Positions 50,423 to 61,018 of a DNA stretch of 64,000 bases are shown in pieces (position 1 is the first letter of the stretch; the number at the start of each line of letters is the position of its first letter). Location of the stretch: the NCBI GenBank assembly GCA_905215345.1, contig CAJMPR010000008.1, positions 62,001-126,000 on the forward strand. The letters are read 5' to 3'. The notes beneath the pieces are model-generated. The model did no database searches and had not been told where the DNA came from. It worked only from the letters and a program-made list of their open reading frames with translations. A program made the position numbers and the translations under genes. Source of the DNA: an uncultured bacterium. GTDB taxonomy: Bacteria; Bacteroidota; Bacteroidia; Bacteroidales; Bacteroidaceae.

Positions 50423-52597
50423 ATGAAATCTAAATTGCTAAAAGCTGCAAGATTACTGAGTTTGCTCATAGTAACTGCACTAACATTGCTCTTTGGTTCA
50501 TGTGATGGAGCAGAGACTACAGATTCAACCGGGTTTATCCTACACTATTATGGTGTGACGGATATAGGTCCCAGTATGTCATACGAACTGCAAGCACCAA
50601 GCTATAAAGGCAGTGCACCCTACGACTTCAGCATTACAGGAGTCACTCTCAATAATGAGACCTATACTAATGCTGAAAATTTTGTGATAGATGCTGAAAC
50701 AGGTGTTATTAAGATTCAGAATACTGAGTCAATGCCAACAGGTCTCTATAGTATTAGCGTAAGTTGTTATTCAAACAACAAGAACTATAATTTCAAAAAT
50801 GCTGTACAAGTAAACATGCTATTGGCTGTGCCCGAAGGTGTCACGGTGGAACCGGCAGAAGTACTTGTTAAACAAGAAGAAGAAAATTGGTGGAAAGCCA
50901 GCGCCAAAGTGATTACTGACGCTGAAAAACATGTGAGCATTATCAAATATGAATTTGCAGAGGATGATAGCAGAGAGTACCAAAAGTATTTCACCATTAA
51001 GGATGGTATTATTACTTTCAATCCCGACCAGAAAGATAATATTGTTCCGGGAGAAAAATATGTATTGAGCCTAAAGCTTGCAACCAAAGCAGGAGAGCAT
51101 CTTTATCCGGATGCAGTAACATTCAAAGTGATTTCTAAACCATATAATCTGCAATATAAACCTAAAGAGGTAAAAGTAGAAAAAGACGCAGCATACGAAT
51201 CACAGTTGCCCATCATTCAAGGTTCAGAGGGAATGGTTTATTCTATCAAGTCTGTTTCTCCAGAAGTGACCGGCTTTACAATTGATGAAAAAACCGGTAA
51301 AATCAGTATAGCCGAAAATAGTTTACCTACAATTGGCACCGTCTACAATGTAGACGTTATGGTAAGCAACGAATACGGCAGTACGGAGTTTCCGAAAGCT
51401 TATACGGTAACTGTTGTAAACTTTATCAATCCTATTGATCCCGCAACTTTCAGCTATACAGTTCCAGAAACTTATGAAGAAATGGAATATACAATACCAG
51501 TTGCAGCGGGGCTTGTCGGTGATGAGGTGGTATATAATTTTGCTGATGATAATCCAACTGCTATCAAAGAGCAGATTGAAAAAGGGAGCATGAACATTGA
51601 TATAGAAAGCGGTGTAATTTCCATTGCAAAGAAAAACACGTTAGTACCAGATATCTATACCGTTTTTGTAAAAGCAAGCAATGTAAAAAACGAAGCTACA
51701 ACTTCTTTCACATTAGAAATCAAGGCCAATCCGAATAAATTTACATTCCATTATGGAAACAATATTGGCTTAACTCCAGCGGAAAGCTATGCCGACCAAT
51801 TCTCGTTCAAAACACTTGACGCGTTGAAAGCTTACAATTTTATTCCGACTACGACTTTAGGTAAAAGAACTGCCACATGGAAAATTAAAGCTAAAATAGG
51901 TGGAAGTAAATTTATAACAGGGCAAGGAGCAGGAATTGACGAGACTACAGGAGAAATCAATGCAGGAACTATCACAGGCTTCCAGACCGGACAAATGAAA
52001 ATTGGAATGTTAGTAGTTGAAGCTACTTGTGGAAGTGGAAATTTGGCATATACTGTTACAGCTCCCGTATTTATCAGAACTGAAGTAACCAAAAATAATG
52101 TACTAATAGACTACAGACCTTTTGCTATAAAAGTTAATCCTAAAAAAGGTGGAGAATCTGATGTCCCTACTTTAACAAGTCCGGATAACACTCTATTTGC
52201 CATGGATTATCGAAGAGATTTCTTCTACTTTGATATTGATTTGGACGAAACGGATGCGCTCATTGATAAACCAGGGCTTTTAAATGATGTCTGGACTTAC
52301 TTCTATGAGACTTATCCCAAAATCGCAGTAAATACCGGTTCCAGGAAACCTGTATCAGCCTATGATAAAGACAAATTTGACAACTCTTCAAATTTAGATA
52401 AGACACTTTTATACATAAGACCTTCGGATAAGGTATTGGTAGTCAATAAAGATGTATGGAGGTCTACAGATGGCACATATGCCAATGGGGTATTTATAGG
52501 AGGAATGACTTACAAAACAGATGGGGCATCAGACCCTGTGAACTCTTCTTATCAATTTGCTCCCATTGCCGTTTGGTTCGACGAAAATTTTGAATAA
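50423..52597 (+). CDS. Surface glycan-binding lipoprotein (BT4661-like)
   Basis: 724 residues. Lipoprotein signal with Cys27 in LFGSCDGAE. The body consists of repeated beta-sandwich modules of about 85-95 residues with a recurring pattern in which a strand like TGVIKIQN, TGKISIAEN or SGVISIAKK is followed by YNVDVMVSNEYG or YTVFVKASNVKN, as in cadherin-like or BACON-type folds. The C-terminal ~200 residues (from LIDYRPFAIKVNPKKG) form a separate domain, probably the glycan-binding one (DUF4958 in related proteins, from memory). Position between the surface PL12 and susC matches the heparan-binding protein BT4661. Likely captures heparan chains at the surface. Confidence 0.85.
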   Translation: MKSKLLKAARLLSLLIVTALTLLFGSCDGAETTDSTGFILHYYGVTDIGPSMSYELQAPSYKGSAPYDFSITGVTLNNETYTNAENFVIDAETGVIKIQNTESMPTGLYSISVSCYSNNKNYNFKNAVQVNMLLAVPEGVTVEPAEVLVKQEEENWWKASAKVITDAEKHVSIIKYEFAEDDSREYQKYFTIKDGIITFNPDQKDNIVPGEKYVLSLKLATKAGEHLYPDAVTFKVISKPYNLQYKPKEVKVEKDAAYESQLPIIQGSEGMVYSIKSVSPEVTGFTIDEKTGKISIAENSLPTIGTVYNVDVMVSNEYGSTEFPKAYTVTVVNFINPIDPATFSYTVPETYEEMEYTIPVAAGLVGDEVVYNFADDNPTAIKEQIEKGSMNIDIESGVISIAKKNTLVPDIYTVFVKASNVKNEATTSFTLEIKANPNKFTFHYGNNIGLTPAESYADQFSFKTLDALKAYNFIPTTTLGKRTATWKIKAKIGGSKFITGQGAGIDETTGEINAGTITGFQTGQMKIGMLVVEATCGSGNLAYTVTAPVFIRTEVTKNNVLIDYRPFAIKVNPKKGGESDVPTLTSPDNTLFAMDYRRDFFYFDIDLDETDALIDKPGLLNDVWTYFYETYPKIAVNTGSRKPVSAYDKDKFDNSSNLDKTLLYIRPSDKVLVVNKDVWRSTDGTYANGVFIGGMTYKTDGASDPVNSSYQFAPIAVWFDENFE

Positions 52598-52615
52598 CTA
52601 AAATACTAAAACATT

Positions 52616-55600
52616 ATGTATAAACCAACCTATCATACATTGAGCAAAAGAGGGTATATCACCCTCTTGGCTCTCCTCGTCTCTATCATCACCTTTGCAC
52701 AAGGTGTGACAATAAAAGGAGTTATACTTGACGAGAACAAAGAACCATTAATTGGTGCTACTGTTCAAGTAAAAGGTGAAGCTACTGGTGCCGCAGCCGA
52801 CTTAGATGGCAAATTTACCCTCAAAGCAAAGAAGAATGCCGTATTAGTAGTTAGCTATATCGGTTATTTGACACAGGAAGTACGTCCGCAAGGCAAAACG
52901 GAACTTACCATCCAGATGACTCCTGACAGTAAAACTTTGGATGAAGTCATTGTAGTAGGTTACGGCACAATGAAGAAAAGTGACTTAACCGGCTCAGTAG
53001 CTTCCATTGCAGGTAAAGACGTGGAAGGTTTCAAGTCCAGTTCCATTGCCGGCGCCTTGGGAGGTCAGATTGCCGGTGTACAAATTACTTCTACCGATGG
53101 TACTCCGGGAGCGGGCTTCAACATCAGTATTCGCGGTGTAGGGACATTGACAGGAGATGCTTCTCCGCTTTACATTGTTGACGGCTTCGAAGTATCCAAC
53201 ATTGATTACCTCTCTCCCTCGGATATCGAATCTTATGAGATATTGAAGGATGCCTCTTCTTCCGCTATCTACGGTGCACGTGCAGCCAATGGTGTTGTAT
53301 TAATTACTACTAAATCAGGCAAAGTAGGTAAAACGACCGTTTCTTACAGCGGTTCAGCTACCTACCGTAAGATTTCCAAGACTTTGGACTTACTTTCTCC
53401 ATACGAATTCGTAAAACTGCAAGGTGAGGTTAATGACCAGTACAGTAGCACTTACTTTAAAGAAGGAAATGATACGGATGGTAACCCCTACCGGTATCAA
53501 ACACTCGATGACTATATCGGAGTAGGTGGAGTAGACTGGCAAAGCGAAACATTTAACCCGACCTGGTCTCAAGACCACAACTTGAGCGTCATGGGTGGTA
53601 CAGACAATACAAAATACAACGGTTCATTCTCCCGCTACGTTGAAAACGGTATCTTCAAAAACAGCGGTTTTGACAGAACTACTGCTAAGTTCCGTTTGGA
53701 CCAGAAGATTAATAAAAGTGTTTCATTCAATGTAACCGTAAACTATGCGATGACTAATCGCAAAGGTGTAGGTACTTCAGGAGACTCAGGGCGTTTCAAC
53801 ATGCTGGCACAAATATTGAGTGCACGTCCTACTGGTGGTTTGAAACTGACCGATGAAGAATTATTGAACTCAGCCATTGACCCTGAAATGTTGAGTACCG
53901 GTGAAAGTTTAGCACAGGTAAACCCCATAAAGCAAACAGAATCGGTAACCAACGATAAACGTGCCGAAATGTGGTCGGCAAACGGTGCCTTGAACTGGCA
54001 AATAATCAAGGGGCTAACCTTCAAGACCAGCGGTTCTTATATTTCAACGAATACCCGCACGGATGTATTCTACAAAGACGGTTCTAAAGAAGCTTATCGT
54101 AATGGTGAAAAGCCTTACGGTCGTACTCAGATGGGGAATGAGCGTCGTTGGACCAATACCAACAGCTTGATGTGGAAAGACAAGGTGAAGAAACATAATT
54201 ATGACTTGATGGTAGCCCATGAGGTTTCTTTCAGAAGTTCAGAATATTTGCTGGGTGAAGCAATGGATTTCCCATTCGACAACTTAGGCAATGACAACTT
54301 AGGTCTTGGCGCTACTCCAAGTAAAGTAAACACCGATTATTATGACAAGACTTTACTTTCTTTCTTTGCTCGTGCCAATTATAACTATGATAACCGTTAT
54401 TTATTGACAGCTACAGTACGTACCGATGGCTCTACAGTATTCTCCAATAAAAATAAATGGGGCTTCTTCCCTTCATTCTCTGCCGCTTGGCGTGTATCCG
54501 AAGAAGCTTTTATGAAAGATATCAAATGGATATCTAACTTCAAGGTACGTTTAGGTTGGGGTATTGTAGGTAATGACCGTATCAGCAATTATCTTTCCAT
54601 GGATTTGTATACAGACAGCAAGTTTGGTATCGGCAATAACACAGTAACAGTATTAACTCCGAAGCAGTTGAAGAACTCTAACCTGAAATGGGAAGGTTCA
54701 AGTTCTGTAAACTTAGGTTTGGATTTAGGTTTCTTCGACAACCGATTGAACGTTACTGCCGATTTCTTTATCAAGAATACAAAAGACCTGTTGTTGGCAC
54801 AATCACTGGCACATGCCACAGGTTTTAGCTCACAATGGCAAAACATCGGTAAGATTCAGAACAAGGGTATTGAATTAAGTTTGACTTCTACAAACTTCCA
54901 GACTAAAGATTTCACATGGAGTACCAACTTCAATATATCTTTCATCCGTAACGAGTTGAAAGCGTTGGCCGACGGTGCAAGCCACATGTACGCCCGTTCT
55001 GGTTTTGACAGTAACTTCACCAGTTACGATTACATTGCCAAGGTAGGCGAATCGTTAGGTTTGATTTACGGTTATGAATTCGATGGTATCTATCAAAATG
55101 ACGACTTCTATACAGATACAAATGGTAAACTAATATTAAAACCGGGCATCACGAACAACACACGTTACAATACGGGTGAAAAAGGCACTCAGAATGGTGC
55201 TGTTCCCGGTGCTGTAAAATACAAAGACCAAGACGGTGATGGTGATATAACGACCGCTGACCGTACTGTGATTGGTAATGCTATGCCAAAATGGTTTGGT
55301 GGTATCACCAACACCTTCGAATACAAAGGTTTTGATCTGAGCTTCATGTTCCAGTTCAACTATGGTAATGACATCTACAACGCTACCCGTCTATATGCTA
55401 CTCAAAGTAGAAGTGGACGTCGTAACATGCTTGCTGAAGTGGCAGACCGTTGGAGTCCAACCAATGCATCCAACTCGGTTCCATCTTATAGAGGTTACAT
55501 CACAAATGACGTATATTCACGTTTCGTAGAAGATGGTTCATTCTTACGTTTAAAGAACCTGACATTAGGTTACACCTTACCGAAAAAATGGACAAATAAA

Positions 55601-55777
55601 TTTCATGCTACCAGACTACGTGTATATGCTACTGGTCAAAACTTATTCTGCCTGAGCAATTACAGCGGTTACGACCCTGAAGTAAACAGTCTGAGTAGCC
55701 CGATGATGCCGGGTCTGGACTGGGGTGCTTATCCTAAGAGTAAAGTATTTACAGTTGGTATTGACCTTCAATTCTAA
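52616..55777 (+). CDS. SusC-like TonB-dependent outer membrane transporter
   Basis: 1053 residues. Signal peptide (about 1-29), carboxypeptidase-regulatory-like domain (about 31-105: TIKGVILDENKEPLIGATVQ), SusC TonB box (109-116, DEVIVVGY), plug domain (from KKSDLTGSVASIAG, with YIVDGFEVSNIDYLSPSDIE and GARAANGVVLITTKSG) and a 22-strand-type barrel ending in VGIDLQF. It imports heparan oligosaccharides across the outer membrane with SusD as lid, powered by a TonB-ExbBD complex. It lies 18 bases after the binding protein gene and 18 before susD. Confidence 0.96.
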   Translation: MYKPTYHTLSKRGYITLLALLVSIITFAQGVTIKGVILDENKEPLIGATVQVKGEATGAAADLDGKFTLKAKKNAVLVVSYIGYLTQEVRPQGKTELTIQMTPDSKTLDEVIVVGYGTMKKSDLTGSVASIAGKDVEGFKSSSIAGALGGQIAGVQITSTDGTPGAGFNISIRGVGTLTGDASPLYIVDGFEVSNIDYLSPSDIESYEILKDASSSAIYGARAANGVVLITTKSGKVGKTTVSYSGSATYRKISKTLDLLSPYEFVKLQGEVNDQYSSTYFKEGNDTDGNPYRYQTLDDYIGVGGVDWQSETFNPTWSQDHNLSVMGGTDNTKYNGSFSRYVENGIFKNSGFDRTTAKFRLDQKINKSVSFNVTVNYAMTNRKGVGTSGDSGRFNMLAQILSARPTGGLKLTDEELLNSAIDPEMLSTGESLAQVNPIKQTESVTNDKRAEMWSANGALNWQIIKGLTFKTSGSYISTNTRTDVFYKDGSKEAYRNGEKPYGRTQMGNERRWTNTNSLMWKDKVKKHNYDLMVAHEVSFRSSEYLLGEAMDFPFDNLGNDNLGLGATPSKVNTDYYDKTLLSFFARANYNYDNRYLLTATVRTDGSTVFSNKNKWGFFPSFSAAWRVSEEAFMKDIKWISNFKVRLGWGIVGNDRISNYLSMDLYTDSKFGIGNNTVTVLTPKQLKNSNLKWEGSSSVNLGLDLGFFDNRLNVTADFFIKNTKDLLLAQSLAHATGFSSQWQNIGKIQNKGIELSLTSTNFQTKDFTWSTNFNISFIRNELKALADGASHMYARSGFDSNFTSYDYIAKVGESLGLIYGYEFDGIYQNDDFYTDTNGKLILKPGITNNTRYNTGEKGTQNGAVPGAVKYKDQDGDGDITTADRTVIGNAMPKWFGGITNTFEYKGFDLSFMFQFNYGNDIYNATRLYATQSRSGRRNMLAEVADRWSPTNASNSVPSYRGYITNDVYSRFVEDGSFLRLKNLTLGYTLPKKWTNKFHATRLRVYATGQNLFCLSNYSGYDPEVNSLSSPMMPGLDWGAYPKSKVFTVGIDLQF

Positions 55778-55795
55778 TCATAAAATAGAGATAAC

Positions 55796-57523
55796 ATGAA
55801 AAAATTTATATACTACACAGTACTTTTAGCCTTATGCCTGCTTCCCGGTGCATGTTCATTGGAAGAAGAAAGCAGCACTGAAGTAGAAAAAGGCAACTAC
55901 ATGAACGATGCCAAAGAAGCACAAGACGTATTACTCGGAGTGTACCGTTCTACTATAGAAGATGGATTGTATGGTTACCACTTATCCATTTACTTTGCTA
56001 TGGGAACCGACTTGTCACAAGTAGAAGGAAGCACTACCGAAAACTTCCGCATCTTGCCTACCAATGCATACTCTGCTTCACAAGCAGAAGTACAGACAAC
56101 TTGGGCTTCTCTCTACTCCGGTATTTACAATGCAAACGATTTTCTGGAACGCGTCTCCGTCAAAATGGAGTCTTACACAGAATCTGACAAAAGATTGGCT
56201 ACCCTATACATAGCCGAAGCACGGGCACTGCGGGCGTTGTACTACTTCGAATTAGTACGTCGTTGGGGAAATATTCCGTTAATGACCAATACAGCCATGT
56301 CCAATCAACACCCGAGTACTTTAGTACAAGCAGATCCAGTGGACGTGTACAAGTTCATCGAAGATGATTTACTGTATGCTTGCGACATACTGCCGTATGC
56401 CAAAGATCCGGACTACCGCAGCAGCACGGATTACCGTTTCTCCAAAGGAGCCGCATTAGGGCTACTCGCCAAAGTATACGCCACTTGGGCGGGTTATCCC
56501 ATACAGGACACCGACAAATGGGAAGCTGCCGCAAAAACCGCACGTATTTTAGTGGAATCGGGTAAACACGACTTGTTGAGCAATTACGAACAGTTATGGA
56601 AAAATACCTGTAACGGTATCTGGGATCCGACAGAGAGCTTGATTGAAGTTTCTTTCTACTCTCCTACCTATTCGGGAGGTGGTGACCCCGTGGGCCGCAT
56701 CGGCAAGTGGAATGGAGTAAAAACCACAGTTCAGGCAGGTCGCAGCGGAAGTTGCGGAGCTAATGTGCAGGTAGTACATTCATTCGTACTCAATTGGAGA
56801 GCTGAAGCCGAACCGGATCCTGCAACCGGTATAAGTCCCGACAGACGCCAGAATTTGTCGATTGCCAACTACAAACACGGTCACAATGACAACAATAACA
56901 ATATTGTCTATACAGGAGACTTTTATCTTGCAGCCAGCATTCCCGCCGATAATGCAGCCACTGCATTAGGTAAAGATTTGGATCCGGAGAAAGCCCAGAA
57001 AGCCAAACAAAGCTATACACCCGCGAAATGGGATATTGACAGATATATGGAGAATATACCTTTCATCAACAATGACAAATCAACCGTGAATTGGTATGTA
57101 TTGCGTTATGCAGACGTATTGTTGCTTTATGCAGAAGCGCTGAACGAATGGAAAGGCGGTCCCACCACTGACGCGTATGCCGCTATCAATAAAGTTCGCA
57201 AACGCGGTTATACCAATGCAAACGGCATTATCAATACAGGCTACAATTTAAAGGAAGGCATGGATCAGAACGAATTCCGCAAAGCCATCCAGAAAGAGCG
57301 TGCCTACGAACTGGCCTTTGAAGGTCACCGCCGTCTTGACTTGGTTCGTTGGGGCATTTATACCGAAACTATCCAGGAAACCTACAATGAACTGAAAAAT
57401 TGGTGGAGTTCTGCCAATTATGTAGTATATGACTACACGGAAAAAGGCAAACATGAGTTGATGCCTATCCCGCAACGTGAAATGGACTTGTGTACACAGT
57501 TCAACCAAAATCCGAAGTGGTAA
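55796..57523 (+). CDS. SusD/RagB-like nutrient-binding lipoprotein
   Basis: 575 residues. Lipoprotein signal with Cys20 (LLPGACSLEEE). SusD fold of TPR-like helices: EAQDVLLGVYRSTIEDGLYG, ASLYSGIYNANDFLERVSVK, EARALRALYYFELVRRWGNI, RFSKGAALGLLAKVYATWAG, and the C-terminal RKRGY...FRKAIQKERAYELAFEGHRR signature. It forms the hinged lid on the SusC barrel and binds heparan oligosaccharides. Last gene of the tightly spaced four-gene operon, followed by a stem-loop. Confidence 0.96.
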   Translation: MKKFIYYTVLLALCLLPGACSLEEESSTEVEKGNYMNDAKEAQDVLLGVYRSTIEDGLYGYHLSIYFAMGTDLSQVEGSTTENFRILPTNAYSASQAEVQTTWASLYSGIYNANDFLERVSVKMESYTESDKRLATLYIAEARALRALYYFELVRRWGNIPLMTNTAMSNQHPSTLVQADPVDVYKFIEDDLLYACDILPYAKDPDYRSSTDYRFSKGAALGLLAKVYATWAGYPIQDTDKWEAAAKTARILVESGKHDLLSNYEQLWKNTCNGIWDPTESLIEVSFYSPTYSGGGDPVGRIGKWNGVKTTVQAGRSGSCGANVQVVHSFVLNWRAEAEPDPATGISPDRRQNLSIANYKHGHNDNNNNIVYTGDFYLAASIPADNAATALGKDLDPEKAQKAKQSYTPAKWDIDRYMENIPFINNDKSTVNWYVLRYADVLLLYAEALNEWKGGPTTDAYAAINKVRKRGYTNANGIINTGYNLKEGMDQNEFRKAIQKERAYELAFEGHRRLDLVRWGIYTETIQETYNELKNWWSSANYVVYDYTEKGKHELMPIPQREMDLCTQFNQNPKW

Positions 57524-57539
57524 ATCTTTTATAATAATT

Positions 57540-57573
57540 CTCCAATATGCCCCTTAAACAAGGCATATTGGAG
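57540..57573 (+). terminator. Stem-loop after susD
   Basis: A perfect 12-bp inverted repeat (57540-57551 and 57562-57573) with a 10-base loop, 16 bases past the susD stop. There is no T run behind it, so it may protect the susCD transcript end rather than terminate. A separate promoter box precedes the next gene. Confidence 0.55.
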
Positions 57574-57668
57574 ATTATCAAACATCTTTTCAACAAAATC
57601 GACATTTTAGAGGTGGGGTTTGCATGCTATTTCAACAAACCTACTACATAAAACACAGGATTTTCCGG

Positions 57669-57676
57669 TAATTTTG
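57669..57676 (+). promoter_or_regulatory. Putative promoter of the GH88-PL12-sulfatase unit
   Basis: TAATTTTG matches TAnnTTTG, 37 bases before the GH88 start. It suggests that the enzyme genes form a second transcription unit. Confidence 0.55.
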
Positions 57677-57713
57677 CTACATTATTAAAACAAACTTTAT
57701 TAAAACGAATAAC

Positions 57714-58991
57714 ATGAAAAAGAAACTTGTTCTCTTAGCCTTGAGTGTACTGACTTTAGCATCTTGCCAGCAACAACCCAAGGAAGACTACAGTTGGATA
57801 AAAAAAGGATTGGACGTAGCTTCTGCCCAGTTACAATTTACAGCAGCAGAAATTGATTCCACACAAATGTTACCACGTTCTATCCGTACAGGTTACGATA
57901 TGAACTTCCTTTGCCGCCAGTTGGAAAGGGATTCACTGACTTTTAAAGATTCACTTCGTGCACAACCCAATGCAGAGCAATTAGGGAAACGCCGTTTGTG
58001 CAGTGTTTATGACTGGACCAGCGGTTTCTATCCCGGTTCTTTGTGGTATGCTTATGAACTGCTTGGTAACGACAGTCTGAAGGCATTGGCAATTCAATAT
58101 ACCAATTTATTGAATCCGGTACGTCATTATACCGGCACACACGATTTAGGTTTCATGGTTAATTGTAGTTATGGAAATGCAGAGCGTCTAGCTCCTAACG
58201 ATACAATCAACGCTGTAATGAAAGAAACGGCCGATAACCTTTGTGCACGTTTCAATGATTCTATTGCCGCTATCCGTTCCTGGGACTTCGGTACTTGGAA
58301 TTTCCCGGTAATCATTGATAATATGATGAATCTGGATCTTTTATTCAATGTCTCTAAAGCAACAGGTAATGATGCTTATAAGAATCTTGCAATCAAGCAT
58401 GCCATTACGACTATGCACAATCATTTCCGTCCCGACTATACCTGCTGGCATGTAGTCAGCTACAACAATGACGGTTCAGTAGAGAAGAAACAAACATTCC
58501 AAGGAAAGAATGACGACTCTTCATGGGCACGTGGACAAGCATGGGCGGTATATGGATACACTGCTTGTTACCGTGAAACAAAAGATACTACTTTCCTTAA
58601 TTTTGCAGTAAATATCGCAGATATGATTATGGATCGCGTAAAAACAGAGGATGCCATTCCTTACTGGGATTATGATGCTCCTGTAACAAACGAAACTCCC
58701 CGTGATGCTTCTGCAGCTTCTGTTACGGCTTCTGCCTTGGTAGAACTGAGTACAATGGTGCCTGATGGAAAAAAATATCTGGATTATGCTGAGAAGATTC
58801 TGAAAAGTCTGTCAAGTGATACTTATCTGGCTAAAGTAGGTGAAAACCAAGGGTTCATTTTGATGCACTCTACCGGTTCACTGCCTAACGGCTCAGAAAT
58901 CGACACTCCGTTGAATTATGCAGATTATTACTATCTGGAAGCTTTGAAGCGTTTTATGGATTTGAAAGGTATCACCTATAAAAACATCTAA
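57714..58991 (+). CDS. Unsaturated glucuronyl hydrolase, glycoside hydrolase family 88
   Basis: 425 residues. Lipoprotein signal with Cys18 (LASCQQQPKED). (alpha/alpha)6 barrel of the GH88 family: CSVYDWTSGFYPGSLWYAYE, THDLGFMVNCSYGN, PVIIDNMMNLDLLFNVS and SSWARGQAWAVYGYTACYRE. Asp144 in HDLGF and Asp202 in IIDN are placed like the two essential aspartates of characterised unsaturated glucuronidases. It removes the 4,5-unsaturated uronic acid that PL12 and PL13 leave at the non-reducing end of heparan oligosaccharides. It is followed 26 bases later by the second PL12. Confidence 0.94.
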   Translation: MKKKLVLLALSVLTLASCQQQPKEDYSWIKKGLDVASAQLQFTAAEIDSTQMLPRSIRTGYDMNFLCRQLERDSLTFKDSLRAQPNAEQLGKRRLCSVYDWTSGFYPGSLWYAYELLGNDSLKALAIQYTNLLNPVRHYTGTHDLGFMVNCSYGNAERLAPNDTINAVMKETADNLCARFNDSIAAIRSWDFGTWNFPVIIDNMMNLDLLFNVSKATGNDAYKNLAIKHAITTMHNHFRPDYTCWHVVSYNNDGSVEKKQTFQGKNDDSSWARGQAWAVYGYTACYRETKDTTFLNFAVNIADMIMDRVKTEDAIPYWDYDAPVTNETPRDASAASVTASALVELSTMVPDGKKYLDYAEKILKSLSSDTYLAKVGENQGFILMHSTGSLPNGSEIDTPLNYADYYYLEALKRFMDLKGITYKNI

Positions 58992-59017
58992 TACATAAAT
59001 TATAATTAAAAATTATC

Positions 59018-61018
59018 ATGAATAAACTATTCAAATATATCCTCTTGTTAGTATTTGCTTGCTTCGTAGGTAAAGCAACTGCTCAAGAGTTGAAAAACGA
59101 AGTCTTTTCACTTTTAAATCTGGATTATCCGGGATTGGAAAAAGTGAAGGCTTTGCATCAGGAAGGTAAAGATGAAGATGCAGCCAAAGCATTGCTCGAC
59201 TATTACCGCGCACGTACTAATATTAAGACTCCGGATATCAATCTCAAAAAGGTAACTATCGGAAAAGAAGAACAGAAGTATGCGGATGACGCAATGACAC
59301 ATACTTTCTTTGTTCATAAAGGTTATCAGCCTTCTTATAACTATGGAGAAGATATCGACTGGAAATTCTGGCCGGTAAAAGACAATGAACTTCGTTGGCA
59401 ACTTCACCGTCACAAATGGTTTACTCCTATGGGAAAAGCCTATCGTGTATCCGGTGATGAGAAATATGCTCAGGAATGGGTTCGCCAATATATCGATTGG
59501 ATTAAAAAGAATCCGTTGGTAAAGATAGATAAGAAAGAATATGAGATGACCGGTGACAGTAAACTGGCCGGCGATATAGAGAACATGCGTTTTGCTTGGC
59601 GTCCGTTGGAAGTGAGCAACCGTTTGCAGGATCAAACTACACAATTCCAATTATTCCTTCCTTCACCGGCTTTTACTCCGGATTTTTTGACAGAGTTTTT
59701 AGTAAACTATCACAAACATGCTTTACATATTCTGGGTAATTACTCAGACCAAGGAAATCATTTATTGTTCGAAGCCCAACGCATGATTTATGCCGGTGCT
59801 TTTTTCCCTGAATTCAAAGATGCCGCTGCATGGAGAAAGAGCGGGATTGACATCATGAACCGCGAAGTCAATGTACAGGTGTATAATGATGGCGGACAGT
59901 TCGAACTTGATCCTCACTATCACCTCGCTGCGATCAACATCTTTTGCAAAGCATTGGATATTGCGGACATGAATGGTTTCCGTAACGAATTTCCACAAGA
60001 TTACTTGAATACAATCGAAAAAATGATTGTGTTCTACGCTAACATTTGCTTCCCTGATTACTCTAATCCGTGCTTCAGTGATGCCAAACTGACTGACAAA
60101 AAGGAAATGTTGAAGAACTACCGGAATTGGGGTAAGATATTCCCGAATAATCAATTCATCAAATACCTGGCTACTGAAAGTAAGGAGGGTGCATTGCCCG
60201 AATACCTGTCTAAAGGTTTCCTGAAATCGGGTTTCTTCGTATTCCGCAATTCTTGGGGAACGGATGCAATGCAGATGGTTGTTAAAGCCGGTCCTAAGGC
60301 TTTCTGGCATTGCCAGCCGGATAACGGTACTTTCGAACTTTGGTTCAATGGAAAGAACCTGTTCCCGGATTCCGGTTCATATGTATATGCCGGCGAAGGT
60401 GAAGTAATGGAACAACGCAACTGGCATCGCCAGACTGCCGTGCACAACACAGTAACACTGAACAATCAGAATCTGGATCAGACCAACTCTGTCACTAAAT
60501 TGTGGCAACCGGAAGGGGCGGTACAGATATTGGTTACAGAAAATCCGAGTTACAAGAATCTGAATCACCGCCGCTCCGTATTTTTCGTTGATAACAGCTA
60601 TTTTGTAATTGTAGACGAGCTGACGGGAAGCCAGAAAGGCTCTATCAACCTGCACTACCAAATGCCGAAAGGTGAGATTGCTAACAGTCGCGAAGACATG
60701 ACTTTCGTTACTCAGTTTGAAGACGGAAGCAACATGAAGCTGCAATGTTTCGGTCCTGACGGCATGTCAATGAAAAAAGAACCGGGATGGTGCTCCACGG
60801 CTTACATGAAACGTTACAAACGTATGAATGTGTCATTCAATGTAAAAAAAGACAGTGATGATGCCGTACGTTACATCACTATTATTTGCCCGATAAAAAA
60901 GAGTGCAGATGCCCCCTCTATGTCTGCTAAGTTCAAAAACAAATCATTTGATGAAAACGGACTTGAAGTAGAAGTGAAGGTTAACGGCAAGAAACAGTCT
61001 TTAAAATACAAATATTAA
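59018..61018 (+). CDS. Periplasmic heparinase III, polysaccharide lyase family 12
   Basis: 666 residues, about the size of Pedobacter heparinase III. Signal peptide 1-23 (GKATAQ) without a lipobox, so periplasmic. N247 (DQGNHLLFEA), Y301 (PHYHLAAIN) and H431 (FWHCQPDNG) each lie seven residues after N240, Y294 and H424 of Pedobacter heparinase III (numbers from memory), giving an intact catalytic set. It depolymerises imported low-sulfated heparan oligosaccharides. It shares the LNLDYPGLEKVK N-terminal motif with the surface paralogue at 48254, which suggests an old duplication within the locus. Confidence 0.95.
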   Translation: MNKLFKYILLLVFACFVGKATAQELKNEVFSLLNLDYPGLEKVKALHQEGKDEDAAKALLDYYRARTNIKTPDINLKKVTIGKEEQKYADDAMTHTFFVHKGYQPSYNYGEDIDWKFWPVKDNELRWQLHRHKWFTPMGKAYRVSGDEKYAQEWVRQYIDWIKKNPLVKIDKKEYEMTGDSKLAGDIENMRFAWRPLEVSNRLQDQTTQFQLFLPSPAFTPDFLTEFLVNYHKHALHILGNYSDQGNHLLFEAQRMIYAGAFFPEFKDAAAWRKSGIDIMNREVNVQVYNDGGQFELDPHYHLAAINIFCKALDIADMNGFRNEFPQDYLNTIEKMIVFYANICFPDYSNPCFSDAKLTDKKEMLKNYRNWGKIFPNNQFIKYLATESKEGALPEYLSKGFLKSGFFVFRNSWGTDAMQMVVKAGPKAFWHCQPDNGTFELWFNGKNLFPDSGSYVYAGEGEVMEQRNWHRQTAVHNTVTLNNQNLDQTNSVTKLWQPEGAVQILVTENPSYKNLNHRRSVFFVDNSYFVIVDELTGSQKGSINLHYQMPKGEIANSREDMTFVTQFEDGSNMKLQCFGPDGMSMKKEPGWCSTAYMKRYKRMNVSFNVKKDSDDAVRYITIICPIKKSADAPSMSAKFKNKSFDENGLEVEVKVNGKKQSLKYKY

